Positions 13,015 to 25,100 of a stretch of 64,000 bases of DNA are shown piece after piece. Origin of the DNA: Echinostoma caproni (Eukaryota; Platyhelminthes; Trematoda; Plagiorchiida; Echinostomatidae); the NCBI GenBank assembly GCA_900618425.1, contig UZAN01040166.1, positions 1 to 64,000 on the forward strand. Reading direction: 5' to 3'. The first letter of the stretch is position 1; each line of letters starts with the position of its first letter. Under the pieces are notes generated by a model, which saw only the letters and a list, made by a program, of their open reading frames with translations, was not told the origin of the DNA and made no database searches. The position numbers were made by a program, and so were the translations under genes.

Positions 13015-13525
13015 CCCGGTTGTCCTGGCCGAGGAGGGGGGATAACCTCGGGGTCCTCACCCGAAGCCTTTGGCTAGAAAGCTAAACCTGCAAGACAACA
13101 GGACGGAGCTCAGAGTCGGTATTCCATAGGGAGCCAGTGTCCAGTTCATCGGATCATACGCCCCTCTGGACGGGGTCAATCGTCTAAGGTGCCCAAAACA
13201 CACGATGCCCGAGTGGGCCGATGCCGATTGCTACAACCGAAAAGGTGTGGGTGTGGTTCGTACGCTTCCTCTTGGTTGATTTGAAATTAGGGTTTTTGGC
13301 CAACTCCCCTAGGTGAACTGCCAGTGATACACCAGCTCGGTTATAGCCCCGGATGTCGGCTTTTCGTCCTCTCACTTTGGTGGAAAACATCCCCGCCAGG
13401 AGAAGGCCATGAACAGGGCTTCATCAGCAGAGGCTATTTGAGACGCTTGGTTTTATGGGAACATTTCGCGAAGTGCAAGGGAAGAGTGACCAGTGGCAAT
13501 CCTAGACACCCACCCCGACCATAGT
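13015..13525. mobile_element. Unclassified dispersed repeat, copy 1
   Basis: This region aligns by eye, in the same orientation, with 41415-41850. Shared blocks include GAAGCC/GAGCC-TTTGGCT, ATTCCAT-GGGAGCC, GGTGCCCAA, TAGGGTTTTT/CAGGGTTTTTAGC, GTGAACTGCCAGTG, CGGATGT-GGCTTTTCGTCC and TTTGGTGGAAAA-CATCC. It is richer in G+C than the surrounding intron. On the minus strand both copies give a similar peptide (RKADIRGYN.. and AVHLGELAKNP) that is later interrupted, so it may derive from a coding element. I do not recognise the family. Confidence 0.7.
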
Positions 13526-14479
13526 GAGACTTTCTAAGTTTAGTAATCTTTGAAGGCTTGTACACTTCCGTTTACCATAATTTATTGATCCCATGTGCTA
13601 TAGATTTGTCTGTTTGTTTCAAGTCAGCAGATTAAATGAAATGTTAACATCTTGCGACATTCGTTTGTTTTCCGTATTGATGAAATCGATAAAGCGAACT
13701 CGATGCTTCAAGCTTAAATGTCCCTATCCCAAGCTCTCCTATCCCCTCAAAAGAAGAGACACATGTACCGCGGATCAGATGATAGATGATTGCAATTCTC
13801 AAAAAATATAAATTTTTTTTTCGGGTATCCATGGTCATTGAGAGATCAACATGGATAGGGGTGAGTAGGAATGTACGAAACGAAACATTTATTCTGCAAT
13901 ATTTGGTTAGTAGTTTCACAAAAGGCACCTGATCCATGATCAGGCAAATCTACAGTCACCTCTTCTTAAGTCACAGTATTAAACCCGTTTATCCAGTTTT
14001 AGAAACCGTGAGAATCAAAAGCGCATCAAAAACACTGCTCACAAATGAGAGTAGCACCCCATCTCTAGTAGAACTTCACCCACGAGCAAACCATGGACTG
14101 ATTTCTTTGTTATATATATATATACTTCTGTTTAAAAAGTAAACATGAAAATGCATGATAGGATGGGTCTCTTCATCAATCTACCGGGACATTGCAATTA
14201 GTTTGTTGTGGAATTCCAACTCGATCCCTCGCATGAGTAAAACAGTTGACGGCCCACAGGTTGCGAACGGGATGGTTCAAAATCTACCAAACTTTCCAGT
14301 CTGTCCTCTTCCTCGGTTGAGAGAAAAATATCCCTTAATAATCACTTCTAACATCTTAGTTTGTTTTGTCGTTTGACTCCTTTGTGGTCATCTAGGGAAA
14401 TGTTGGAGAAGGAAAATGAGTGTTCTGTTTCATCATATCATTCACTTTTGTACCGTTCTCTTTCCCTCACGATAAAACG

Positions 14480-14880
14480 AAATAATACTCGGTCTACCGT
14501 CTGTCCGAGGGACGTTCTGCTAGCGAACGCGTTACGGTAGAGATGCAAATGAGCACTAAACTTGTCCCGAAAAGACGGGCGCGCATCCACTTCTGTCTGT
14601 GGATAAAATAACACCGGCGGACATAGTTGAAGTTAAACCAGTGGTGACCTCGCTCTCTGCATATGTATGTCCATTCAGATCAACAGTGTCGAGAATAGAC
14701 AGATGACCGGGCTACAAATTATATCGGAAAACGGCACAAATTCAGAATCGAGGACGAGCCGGGTAGAAAGAGCGGGAGGGGGACAGGCAGCGACAGTTGA
14801 CCTACGCATGCACATTTACTTTCGATCGACAAACGACGACTGAACAGCCCCCAGAAAGGATGGAAACGTTACTGTCTCGG
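14480..14880. other. GC- and CpG-richer patch in PDZ3 intron
   Basis: Visibly richer in CG dinucleotides than its surroundings (for example GCGAACGCGTTACGG, AAGACGGGCGCGC, CGAGGACGAGCCGGG). No coding frame or known motif was recognised. It could be an intragenic regulatory element, an alternative promoter, or an old mobile element; the sequence alone does not decide. Confidence 0.3.
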
Positions 14881-16360
14881 ACCGCAAAATGACCCAAGGC
14901 GATGGTGTGGGAAAATTGATGTGATGAAGAAATCAGGAAAGCTTATTTATGCATCTATTCGGTTTTGTTGTTGCCAGTTGCAAAATAAATCAATGGAAAA
15001 TTTCCAGAAGAGATTTAAGTCAAACCTAAGGCCACTTTGATGAAATCGGCTCAGACGATAAGCATTTATCTGGGGTCACCGTTTACGTTTATTACAATTA
15101 ACGCTATAGAGTCATGTATGCAATAAGTCATACTTCAACGATAAGAGTAATGAATAATAGGAAACAGACAGTTGGTCTGCTGGCCGCCCATGGTTGCTAA
15201 AAGATCAATAACCCACACGAGAAGTAATCCATTTTGCTCTCCCACAGGAGTGATGGAATTTTTCAAATGTATTTAGAATTTCTATCTGATCAATTTTCTT
15301 TGCTATCCCAAGGCATAGGCCGGGTTCACGGGCGAGTCCCTCCAACAACCGTGATTTTTTTCATTATCGCAAAATATGAGAATATTTTTTGAAATAATTT
15401 TAAATGATGTAAACATTTAAGGGAGAGCATGATTATCGCAAAGAGGTAACGAATAGCACAATCAAAATTCAAGTATTCAAACGGTCGCCTGAATTACGCG
15501 GCATTGAGTCATCTCGATTGGGATTGTTGTACTTTACCGATCATATTCACTCTCTATTTGTTATTGAGCCATTTTCATTTTTACAACAGTATACTGATTC
15601 CAATGTCACTTTATTGCAACCTGAATGGGCAACGATAGAAAGTGAATAACTTAAAATAATGAAATCAAAGTAAGAGATTGAGAAAATCAAATAAAAACGT
15701 TGGTAGTGAGAAGAAAGGAGAATACTAAGGTGTATGACACTAAATGATTTCATTTTTGTATGGTTTTCTCAGGTTTGCCTTCCAATCACGGGCTCGTGTT
15801 TCAATCGGACCAGGCCAATATTCTACACCTAATTGCATATTCATGTCAGAGGTGATGATCATACTTTTGTTAGCGCAGATAATTTGAAAACCTACTGGGG
15901 GTGTGGACTACTTCTATCGCGGGGTATATGAAGTCGATTGGCTACTGAACGTGTAAAGATTAAATCTGGCTATGGGCCTAAAAAGCAGCTGGACGTGGGG
16001 TCAAGTCTCAAAAAAGCTACCGATTTTGTTGTGATCTGTTCGAATAAAATCGGTTTTCCAAAATTTGTTGAAACAACGTAAGTTTAATGCGTTCCTCGTG
16101 CAGTAAAATATAATGAAGCACACTTCGGTAATTGGTGCCAAACATTTTCAACACCTGAAAATTATTTACCAGAATGCGAGAGGAAACAACAACGGGCTCC
16201 AAAACAACACTCGCAATGACTGTCACTAAAATGGAATTCGAACACAGATCTTTAGTAAACCAGATTCAAAAATGATAAGGGCCAGAATCAACTAACAGAG
16301 ACAGATTCCATCCACGTGGTAAGAACCGAAACAAAAACAATTAGCACCAGATGAACTTAC

Positions 16361-16632
16361 GGCTAAGAGTCGATCGCCGACAAATATACGTTTAGACAAC
16401 CCAGCTGGTTTGTCCGGCTGTACCTGGGAGACGAATGTCGCCTCGGATCCATCACCACCAACAATATTCAAACCAAGGCTACCACCAACTGAACGGCTAC
16501 GACGAGGTTTTCGTTTATCATTCGGTTCTTGATTGGTGCTTGTGTAGCGTGTGTTACGGTGCAGTGTGACTAAACGTGCTTTTGGCCATTTGGACACGAG
16601 ATCCGCGACGGATGCAGCCGCTGTATACTCAA
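16361..16632 (-). CDS. dlg1: dlg exon: first half of PDZ3
   Basis: This exon encodes the short linker EYTAAASVADLVSKWPK, the first PDZ3 strand ARLVTLHR, a basic insertion, then GGSLGLNIVGG, TFVSQVQPDKPAG and VGDRLLA. The order and strand spacing match DLG PDZ3 (VVLHRGSTGLGFNIVGG). The carboxylate-binding loop reads SLGL instead of GLGF, and 20 or more residues rich in Lys/Arg/Asn sit between the first and second strands. The acceptor is GCTCCAG at 16634-16633 and the donor GCC|GTAAGT at 16360-16359, phase 0. A 69-nt in-frame segment, 16557-16489, starts GTAAC and ends TTCAG and spans nearly all of the insertion, so an internal intron is possible. Confidence 0.9.
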
Positions 16633-17426
16633 CTGGAGCAATATGGAAGCACGAGAAAGAAAATCAGAGTAATATGACGACGAAGAGGCTAGCAATGGCA
16701 CGTGACGATACTTAAAAATGTTTCATTCGCGAAAAGCAGGGGATTTCAGAGTTAGGTTGCAAAAATATCTTATCAGGTACGAAATTGTTACCTACACCTT
16801 GGTTCTCGTAAGGCGAAATCGTTTATAAATGAACTGAGGTAAGTCTGTGAACGTCTATCTTTCGCTGCTGACAAAAATAGGTGAAGCGCTTCTGTGTTTC
16901 TATGGCTCATCGGTGATACCTGGTGCATAAATGTGTATACGCTTTTGAATCCAGTTAAATCTTTCTCTGGTTGTGCTTTGACGAACGTCAGCACATCTGT
17001 CTGAAAATAAAGTGCCTCAGCCAATTGATATCTGAATGATATTCTGTACTTCATTAGCTTAATTACCCAATTTTTTCATTTGTTTATGATGCTCATCGAG
17101 GATTTAACATAAGATGGTGAGATGTTGTTTGGTAAAAACGGTTCAAGAGACTCTTGATGAACTGTGCGTATAGAGAAGCTAATATATATCTTATTCGTTT
17201 AAATTTAAAAGTGTTTTTGCATGCAAATTTCACGAATTCCAAGCTCATCCTGTTCGATGGGCGGTTCGAATGACGAAACAATCAGGGAGAGAGAATAAAA
17301 ACCGAATTCATAGCACCATAATAAACAGATCGAAAAGCATTGATTGATGGCAATCGGGTTTCATTAACATCTACCGTATTCAGTGATGATGAGCTGCATC
17401 GTCAATCGAAGGAATAGACTGTTATA

Positions 17427-17428
17427 AC

Positions 17429-17473
<45 letters not shown>

Positions 17474-17482
17474 AATAATAAA
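17427..17482. repeat. (AAT)n / (AAAT)n microsatellite
   Basis: A run of about fourteen AAT units followed by AAAT units. It forms the tail of SINE family B copy 1. Confidence 0.95.
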
Positions 17483-17680
17483 TTTATTTTACTTCCTTTT
17501 TTAATTATGGAATATACAAATGTACAGTCAACTTTCAGGAAGGGAGCTGCAGCCAAACAAAGGCTGCCTGGGGAAATACAGAAATAGGGAAAACGGGCGG
17601 CGGTGGAGTAGTTCGAATCCAGGACTTCTGGGACACAGTTTGGTGGCCTGACCACTTGGACATCACCGCCCATTTAGCAT
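17430..17680 (-). mobile_element. tRNA-derived SINE, family B copy 1, with microsatellite tail
   Basis: Read on the minus strand it begins with a tRNA-like head (GTGATGTCCAAGTGGTCAGG as A-box region, GGATTCGAACTAC as B-box at about 17620-17608). A body follows that contains AAGGTTGACTGTACATTTG-like sequence, and it ends in a long (TTA)n tail at 17475-17430. The body and head are shared with copies at 53690-53850 (same strand) and 59990-60180 (opposite strand). Internal Pol III boxes plus a microsatellite tail are typical of SINEs mobilised by RTE-like LINEs (inference). Confidence 0.7.
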
Positions 17681-20600
17681 TAAACGGCGTGGGGGATTTC
17701 ATGTAGTACCCACTCCGATTGTATAGAGTTAACAATATTTTTAGTGAGTTTAATAAAGTAGCGACTTGCATGGATGCCACATTGACTGAAGCACTAACGG
17801 CAACATCCAGTGAATTGAATGATCCTGTCACTGCACCTAAATGCAGTCTTCGTTGACTTGGCGAGATGAGGACAAGTAAAAACGAATTATAGTAATCACA
17901 ATTTACCGTACCTTGTGCACGTTAGAATGAAAAACGATTTTAGTTACTAAAAATGATCCTAAGGTGTGTGATACGCCTGAATGCATTATCCACCATAGAT
18001 TAGCTATTCCTGATTAACTGCATACACGTACTTGTTCCTAACTGTTCCTGGAATTTCGTTATCTTTAGCGGGAATATGGAGATCAATTTGAGGGGAAATC
18101 CAGCACCGCTCTCCGAATGTTGACTTGGAATGAAACAGTGGTGAACTAAACCCAATAAAACGTCATGCTTTTCGATCCGTCCGACTTGAATGAGTTAGGA
18201 GAGACAATAAGGTCATAATATGATTTGTGAACTGTTTCCAACAGAACTGTATCTGGAAGACACACATTAATGAGGTTTTAGGTCTTTCATTTGCTCTGAT
18301 AAAAATGCAGTGACTTTCCCCCATTGCTCCTCTTGCTTCTTTCACATTTCAAACAGCTTCCCGAACGAATTCACAAAAATAGCTCTGGTCCTTCAACCTA
18401 TGATACATACTGGAGATAGCTGGAATTTTCTGAAGAATGGTGATAGTATAATGCTTTTATAAGGCCGATCTGAGTTAATGCTTGCCGTAAACAAAAGTTC
18501 ATATCGGGAATGCTAGTTATCACAAAAATAGTCTGTTCCATAAGTTCTGTAACAGAATGCACAATGTACCCCAAGTTTGAATTTTATCTTGACAAAAAAT
18601 TCAAGTTGTTCCTATTTTTAGGAGTATATGAAACTGATCAACGATTTTTGCACTGCTAGAAGGAATTTCACGGCTTCCCGGAGTCATGCATCAGGTTTTC
18701 TATCAGGATTGTATGGTATGACAGTTTCATCCTACTGTGTTCAACCATATTTGTGGTCTAGCCATCGGTCTAGACGGGTAAGCTGGTAGTGCCAAAACAG
18801 GTTCTCAATTCTAAGACAGGATCTCTGAACTGTGAAAATGACTGAACTTCGGTTTTACAGACATCTTATGATTTAACTTGCTTACAAACGCATATGACTA
18901 CAGCTGTATGATCGTTCCCGTTCACCTAGGAAAAGATTTGCATTTCTTTTTACCAGACCGCAAATTACTGTTCCATTAGTTCAACAATAAGATCAGTTCG
19001 TCATCTTAGAGATGCCACTGCCCGCTCACGATGAACAAGCGTCTCAAAGAACTTCAGTGCACATTTGGTTTACCTTAAATTATTTTCATAACCTTTCGCT
19101 GCTATCGAACCCCCAAATGCCCAGCTTGACATTTACTGGTGATGGTGAACTTCATGAATTCCTGGACTGCCTTCATTTCAATTCTCTAACCCTACTACTG
19201 ACAAACATGTTTATCTGTGTCAACGGTGGCTAAAATTCATTGCCAGATTGTGCTCAAGCGGAACTTCAAGGTACATTTGTTTAACTTCTTCAATGGGGAT
19301 CAATAAACATTAAACTATACTTAAACATGCCTATCCATTGCCTATTTTCCCTGACATTGCGAGGTGACTTGTACAAAAGCTAGTATTTAGGGTAGAGGTT
19401 GGACAAATATGGGGCTGGTTTATGGGTCCAAAACAATACTGCTCAACTACGTTTTCGTATATGTAGTTGGTTATTGTATTATTCACTTTCTACTATTCTG
19501 AGTGTCCGTGTAACCGGATGAACTAAGCCGCTTCCAAATTCACATTCATTGCATACCAGACTACAACAAAAATGAAATCTAGCAGTAGTGGCCATAGGCG
19601 AAGTAGATTTTACACAGTGCACACAACAAAACGGAAGATTTGCACCATGGTTCAAAATGAAAATATGATGGAGATACACTTCCGCTCAAGCGAAACTGCC
19701 ATAGCTCATGGTGTTTAGTTTGAATGATAAATAGTTCATTGATCTGATTTGTCATAGCCTGTCTACCGCGGTTCAACTTTTGGGAGAACCGCTCGTTCAG
19801 GCAAAAGATGAAGTGTTGGAAAGAGACGTCTGGTTGTTCAGAGTAACCGGGGCGTGGTCTCGATAGAATAAGTGCATAGAGTGTTTTGGTCATACATAAG
19901 AAAATGTCTATTGTAATGGAAGAAAGAGCATAAGAAAGGAGACTGTCATTGAGCTAGTGAGAATTAATATCAGCGATCCTGAACAAGCAGTATCGCAGTA
20001 CCCATAAAAATACCAATTCATTTTGAGAACACAGTTTCCGGCGAACAAGTTGTTTCCAATAATTCATAGTCATGCCATACACTTTACATGAGAGGATAAA
20101 ATCTCGGGGGGTTGGGAGGATAACATTAGATTATGGAGAACTGATCACTTTATGTATGTTTTTTTGTTGCGTACCACCTTCCTAATTGTTTACCTCTGGG
20201 GTTTTCGGTTAATTTAATCGTGTGACCCAGTTTCGTGAGAAAGGGGTAAGGATGGGTTCGTGAAGCTAAGAAAGATGCAGATATTGGATAAGACGCATCC
20301 GGGCACAACGTTTGGGGGTGAAATGTATTTTGTAGCCGGGTTCGGCTGTGGCCAACGTACACAATCTCACATATTCAGATCGGTTCGGAGAAGGCTAATA
20401 AATAATACGGAACACTGCACTTGGGTCAACATGATGGCCACTGTCAACCAAGTGAGCATGATCACGAATTATTGAAAAAAACTAGTCGGCTGAAATTGTG
20501 ATCCAAATATAAGTGTGTCATCTCGGTTACTGCTTTAAGTGAAGCCCTTTGGATAACAGCTCACAGAATTTAATCTCCATGGCTAGATTCCGATTGTTCG

Positions 20601-21872
20601 GTGATTGTATACGTGTACGTATAGGGATACGTATGTATACGTATGGCTTATGAATGTCACACACGTGAATATGACCGATACGCTCGCTATGCCTCAGTGT
20701 ATTTCAAGTCCAGTTAACATGCTCTATTTGCAGCAGTAAATTAGTTTGGGCAGAACTGACAGCCAACTGACAACCGTCTGGAGTCGGGCTAGTATGATAT
20801 TAAATTATTATTGACTTGATTAGCACATTCCTTTTGGGGTTACATTACGCCCGATTTTTCTCCAATCGCCCACTAGTGTTTAGTAGATTTACATTCACCA
20901 ATTTCCCCCAGTCTTCCGTTTCATGCAGATACTGTCTTGAATTTATGAAGTGGTCCGATGGTGAATNCAAGATTTTCTAGGTTTTTGTCCTTCCTGAATC
21001 GACCAAAACGAAAGCTCGTGCTGGTATGGTTCAGTGAGAGTGAAAATCAAGGAAACGGCTTTGGTGATAGATAAGTGGACATAAAGTACACAGTTGAACA
21101 GTTTATAGTCTCGTTCATGTGATGACGAAAATATCGCACTCTGAAGTCTTAATCATAACAAAGAGTATTGTAACTGTAAACGCTGCAGTGCACCCCAGAA
21201 CAGTCTAACTGAGATACGAAAGGAAGAGATCATTTATGAAGCAAAACATGGGTATAATATGTACAAATAAGCCCCACTAATGACAGTCGAGGCAGGTGAA
21301 TACTACCTGTGGGGAATTTCTCTCACAGTCACTGAACAGAGGACACAGAAAACTCCGTTTACGGTGGAATATTATTATTTGAATTTTGTTTAAATTTATC
21401 GGATATAAAATTTCGTATGTTTTGAAAACAATTTCAGCATTGGTGCAAACCCAAGGCTATTTAACTTTCACAAGTCACATGACACCAAGCTGCCTGGATC
21501 ACGTGCAGCACAGCAGACCCCGTACGTGGACACGAATAACAGTGGGCAACTGTGCGCAGACATCTAGATTGGTGTGTGTGTATCTCGAAACGACTGGTTC
21601 TGGTCACATGAAACAAAAATCATTGCCACTATACTGAGTTGACCAATTACAATGAGATAAAACAAAAACAAAAATCACTGCAAAATAGATTTCAAGCCTG
21701 AATGCAAGCGTGCAGTCTAATACAATAAAAGTATTAAGAACTACAGGAAGCCTCTACAATAAACATTGATTATACATACTTTCTATTTTTTCCTGCATTT
21801 GCTGGACAAAATGAAATACGAATTGATGGCTATGACATTACTGATGGTAGAATAGGCCACATCTCCACTCAC

Positions 21873-22139
21873 TTAATCCGGACATTTGGGCTTCGATCAT
21901 TTCCTGACCGGACGGGGTAAAGTATGGGGAATTTACATCCCCCAAAGATTCCTCCACCGTTGCTCTCTCGTAATCACCCTGTGACGATGCAGCCATCGGT
22001 GATGACCTCGGACTGCACAGGTCGGCCGGATTACGTACTTTATCTCCCGCTCGACTTGAAGGGGCTTTATCTGACTGCTTCATGCGTGGTGAACTTGGAC
22101 TAGTCTCATCTGGACGCGAGGATACTTGTTCATCGTAAT
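21873..22139 (-). CDS. dlg1: dlg exon: acidic/serine-rich PDZ2-PDZ3 linker
   Basis: This exon encodes about 89 residues with no recognised domain. It opens DYDEQVSSRPDETSPSSPR and contains several SP dipeptides (SPSSP, CSPRSSP, NSPYFTPSG), possible proline-directed kinase sites by inference. The acceptor is AATTCCTTACAG at 22141-22140. Two donors are visible: GTGAGT at 21872 (phase 1) and GTAATG at 21841 (phase 2). Only the first keeps the frame with the PDZ3 exon, so the exon is ended at 21873. The open frame continues beyond it to a stop at 21838. It is assigned to dlg by strand, position, open frame and matching phase on both sides, not by sequence similarity. Confidence 0.75.
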
Positions 22140-25100
22140 CTGTAAGGAATTAAAATTTGGAAATTCAAATAATTTACTTTCATCGTCAAAATCGTCTGAA
22201 AAGATGTATTTTACTTACTTCTCTCCTAATTCACTTATGCTTTCTGCTTCTCGTTGGCAAAGTTAGACATGCGCACAATCACAACGCGGTTTGTGGTTGC
22301 ATTCCGTTCAGCTAGGACCACAGTCATTATTCATCGGGTGGCAGTAGGGAAGCTTTAAACAATCAACATTGATAATCCTTTCCAATACCCTAAGCAGCAA
22401 ACATTTTGTTCTAATCACAAATCAAAGAATTCCAATCAGTTCCAGTACCGTGTGAAATCGGCATATTTCATACTAATAAAGCAGTTCCTGTTCATTGCAC
22501 GAAATTATCGAAAAATAGGTATGAACCGAATATCGATTTGCTGATTACCTCTTGCACTCTGCTGAATGAAATCATGAGAAATTAATCGGAATTGTGACAG
22601 ATATCCATATAGAAATCCAAATTCCCACTAACCATTACCCTTTCCCATTGCTTATAAGATGTTCTTTTTTTCATTTTGGTTTATTTAAACCGATAACGCA
22701 GTTCTCGAGAATATACAGACATCGGTGAGAACAGAGTGATAACCACTTTTCCTGTCACAACTGACCTATCAGACTTGTACGTGCACATGACAGATTTGGT
22801 GTTATTGTGCAAACCTGCATATTTTTAATGCGTTTGTAAGGGACAATCAAGTAGATACAATGACAATGCTAAAGGGAAAACAGAACCGCAAAATTGGTGT
22901 TACTCAAATGACTCCCTAGTAAAAAAGAACAACCACTAAGGTCTAGAGTGACACCAAGTGAGCATTTGCGATCTGGGATCTATATCAAAGAATAACAAAA
23001 CAGTACTGAATAATCTAAGACCGAGTTCGTGTGATCAAAACACCCAAAAAGCGAAAAACCTAAGCGTTCCTTTTGCGTTCGTTCGTCTTAGATCGTTAAG
23101 CACAGCAAAGTGTATCAGAATGCTTGATGAGCAAACCCATTATTTCACTGCTGGCATATTTATCATCATCGATTCGAAACTAAACTGGGGTCAGGTGACG
23201 ACCTGGAAACAAATATAACTACCAGCCACCAACAACGCATAACAGAAGTCACGATAAGCTTCAATAAATTAAGAATTTTAACTTCCACTAGCAATACATT
23301 TCAGGTCAGTGAGATTGATAATAAAAGTGTGAGAGGGCGATTTGCACACGTTTGGAACTCTTAATAAGCATTGAAATTCGCAGATTTCGAAGACCGATGC
23401 GTTGGAAAACTTATAAAAGATAAATGAGCATCAAAACGTGACATTCATTCACTCTCATAAAGTGTCTGTTTGTCTGTTGCTCGGTTAATTTCTTTGACAG
23501 CCAGTGGCGAGCTGTGGGAGTTTTCCACCTCAATTTGCAGAGTGCTTGATGAGTTTGGTTGAAAAACTATGACACGGTTAGCACTGAAGGCTTTACATCC
23601 TTCGATAAAAGCAATGTAAAACCTCATTTGGAAAATTCTGTAAGCCGCGGTTAGTATAGTCAAAGTGGGCACCAATTGTCCTGCTAATTGACTTTTTTCA
23701 ATTCAATTTTTCCTAACCCTAAGTAGGGGAGAGAAATGAAAACATGTAAAAAGTGAAGGATAAAAAATTTAAAAGTGTTTCATTATTCAGTTATTCGAAT
23801 TTCATAAAAGAAAAAGATTGCACGAGAAACGTTTTGTTTGCAGTGCTTCTAACTGGATATTTGTTTCTTATTTATCCTCTTATTAAATGTATTATTGTTC
23901 ACTCAAAACCTCCAATTGGAGAGTATATAAGCAAAGGCACCTAGGAAAAAAAAGCATAAAGAAAAAGGCACACAGAACAACGGTAATGAGAATAGACCAG
24001 GTTGTATGCCTTTTGTCTTGCTAATAAGAAATAGCGGTTGAGGGATGCCTAATTCGATCGGTGTTCGCAGTCGACAAATGTTGAAGAAAGGCTACATGTG
24101 ATACGAAAAATGCTGAATTGGATGATGATTGCTTACTCTGTATGAGTCGATCAAGATGACTGATCACCATTTTGCAGCCAATAACAAAATGTTTCACTAT
24201 TCGGCTGCGTGAACTCAATTTTGAGGAATTCCCCATTTACATAATGCAACCTGACAAGGAATTTATGAAGCCAGTATACCTTTCTGATCTATTGGAAATT
24301 TCATTTCTCCATTGGGAGTAAACAAAAGACAGCAACCAAAACCGGCACATGAAAGTGCATTGGTAATGGTTGTTAAAACTGAACTGAAACTGCTTGCGAG
24401 TAACCATACTTTATTCGATAAAAAGTAAATTTATTTTGTATTTATCATATTGAGTATAGAAGAAATATTATGTTCAAATAAAGTAGGAAATCGGTTTAGT
24501 TTACAATCTCGTTTCAAGTTTTATTGGCTAACTGAAACTAATAATTGCCAAGGGGATCGCACATGACTGAGCGCGATGATAAAGGGATAACCAGTGTTGC
24601 ATAACTGTTTGTATACTTTACTCCAGTGTGCATTTGGATCGTCAATTATCATCATGTAATTATCTACGTAAAATTACACCGAGACAATTCTTTTTCTCAG
24701 CGGATAAACCTTACTTGCCCAAAGAAAAGAGTGTTGTCAAATTTTCAGTAAAACACAATGTTGTGCTATCCAAAAGGGTCATGAATTTGCTGGATTTTAG
24801 ACGAAACGCCAGCACCATGATAATGGCACAGCAATATCCAACAAAGCCTACTTTATCAATTATTAGCAACTTCATAGCATGTAAACGGTAAGTTAGAATG
24901 TGAAAAACGAATGGGAAAAGAGGTGTGACCTGAGGAAAAACACACACACACACCAATTTAGGCATTCTGATCTGATCAGAAGTGACAAAAAGAAGGCCAC
25001 TGCGGTCAGTTTGCTGGCATGTCTTTTTATGTCCCAATTCAACCTTAACCCGGAAGATGAGAGGTAACTTGTTTAGCTTATTTATTCGTGTACTTCTTCA

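Larger units (their letters stand above)
10390..16360 (-). other. dlg intron within PDZ3
   Basis: Intron of 5,971 bp splitting PDZ3. It contains the dispersed repeat at 13015-13525, a short AT run near 14112-14125, and a relatively GC/CpG-rich patch at 14480-14880. The remainder is AT-rich sequence without recognised features. Confidence 0.8.
16633..21872 (-). other. dlg intron between linker and PDZ3
   Basis: Intron of 5,240 bp. It holds the SINE-B copy with an ATT-type tail (17430-17680). No other feature was recognised. Confidence 0.8.

Noticed and set aside
21838..21872. Longer form of the PDZ2-PDZ3 linker exon using a donor at 21841
   Set aside because: It would leave phase 2 and break the frame into PDZ3; the upstream GTGAGT donor fits.
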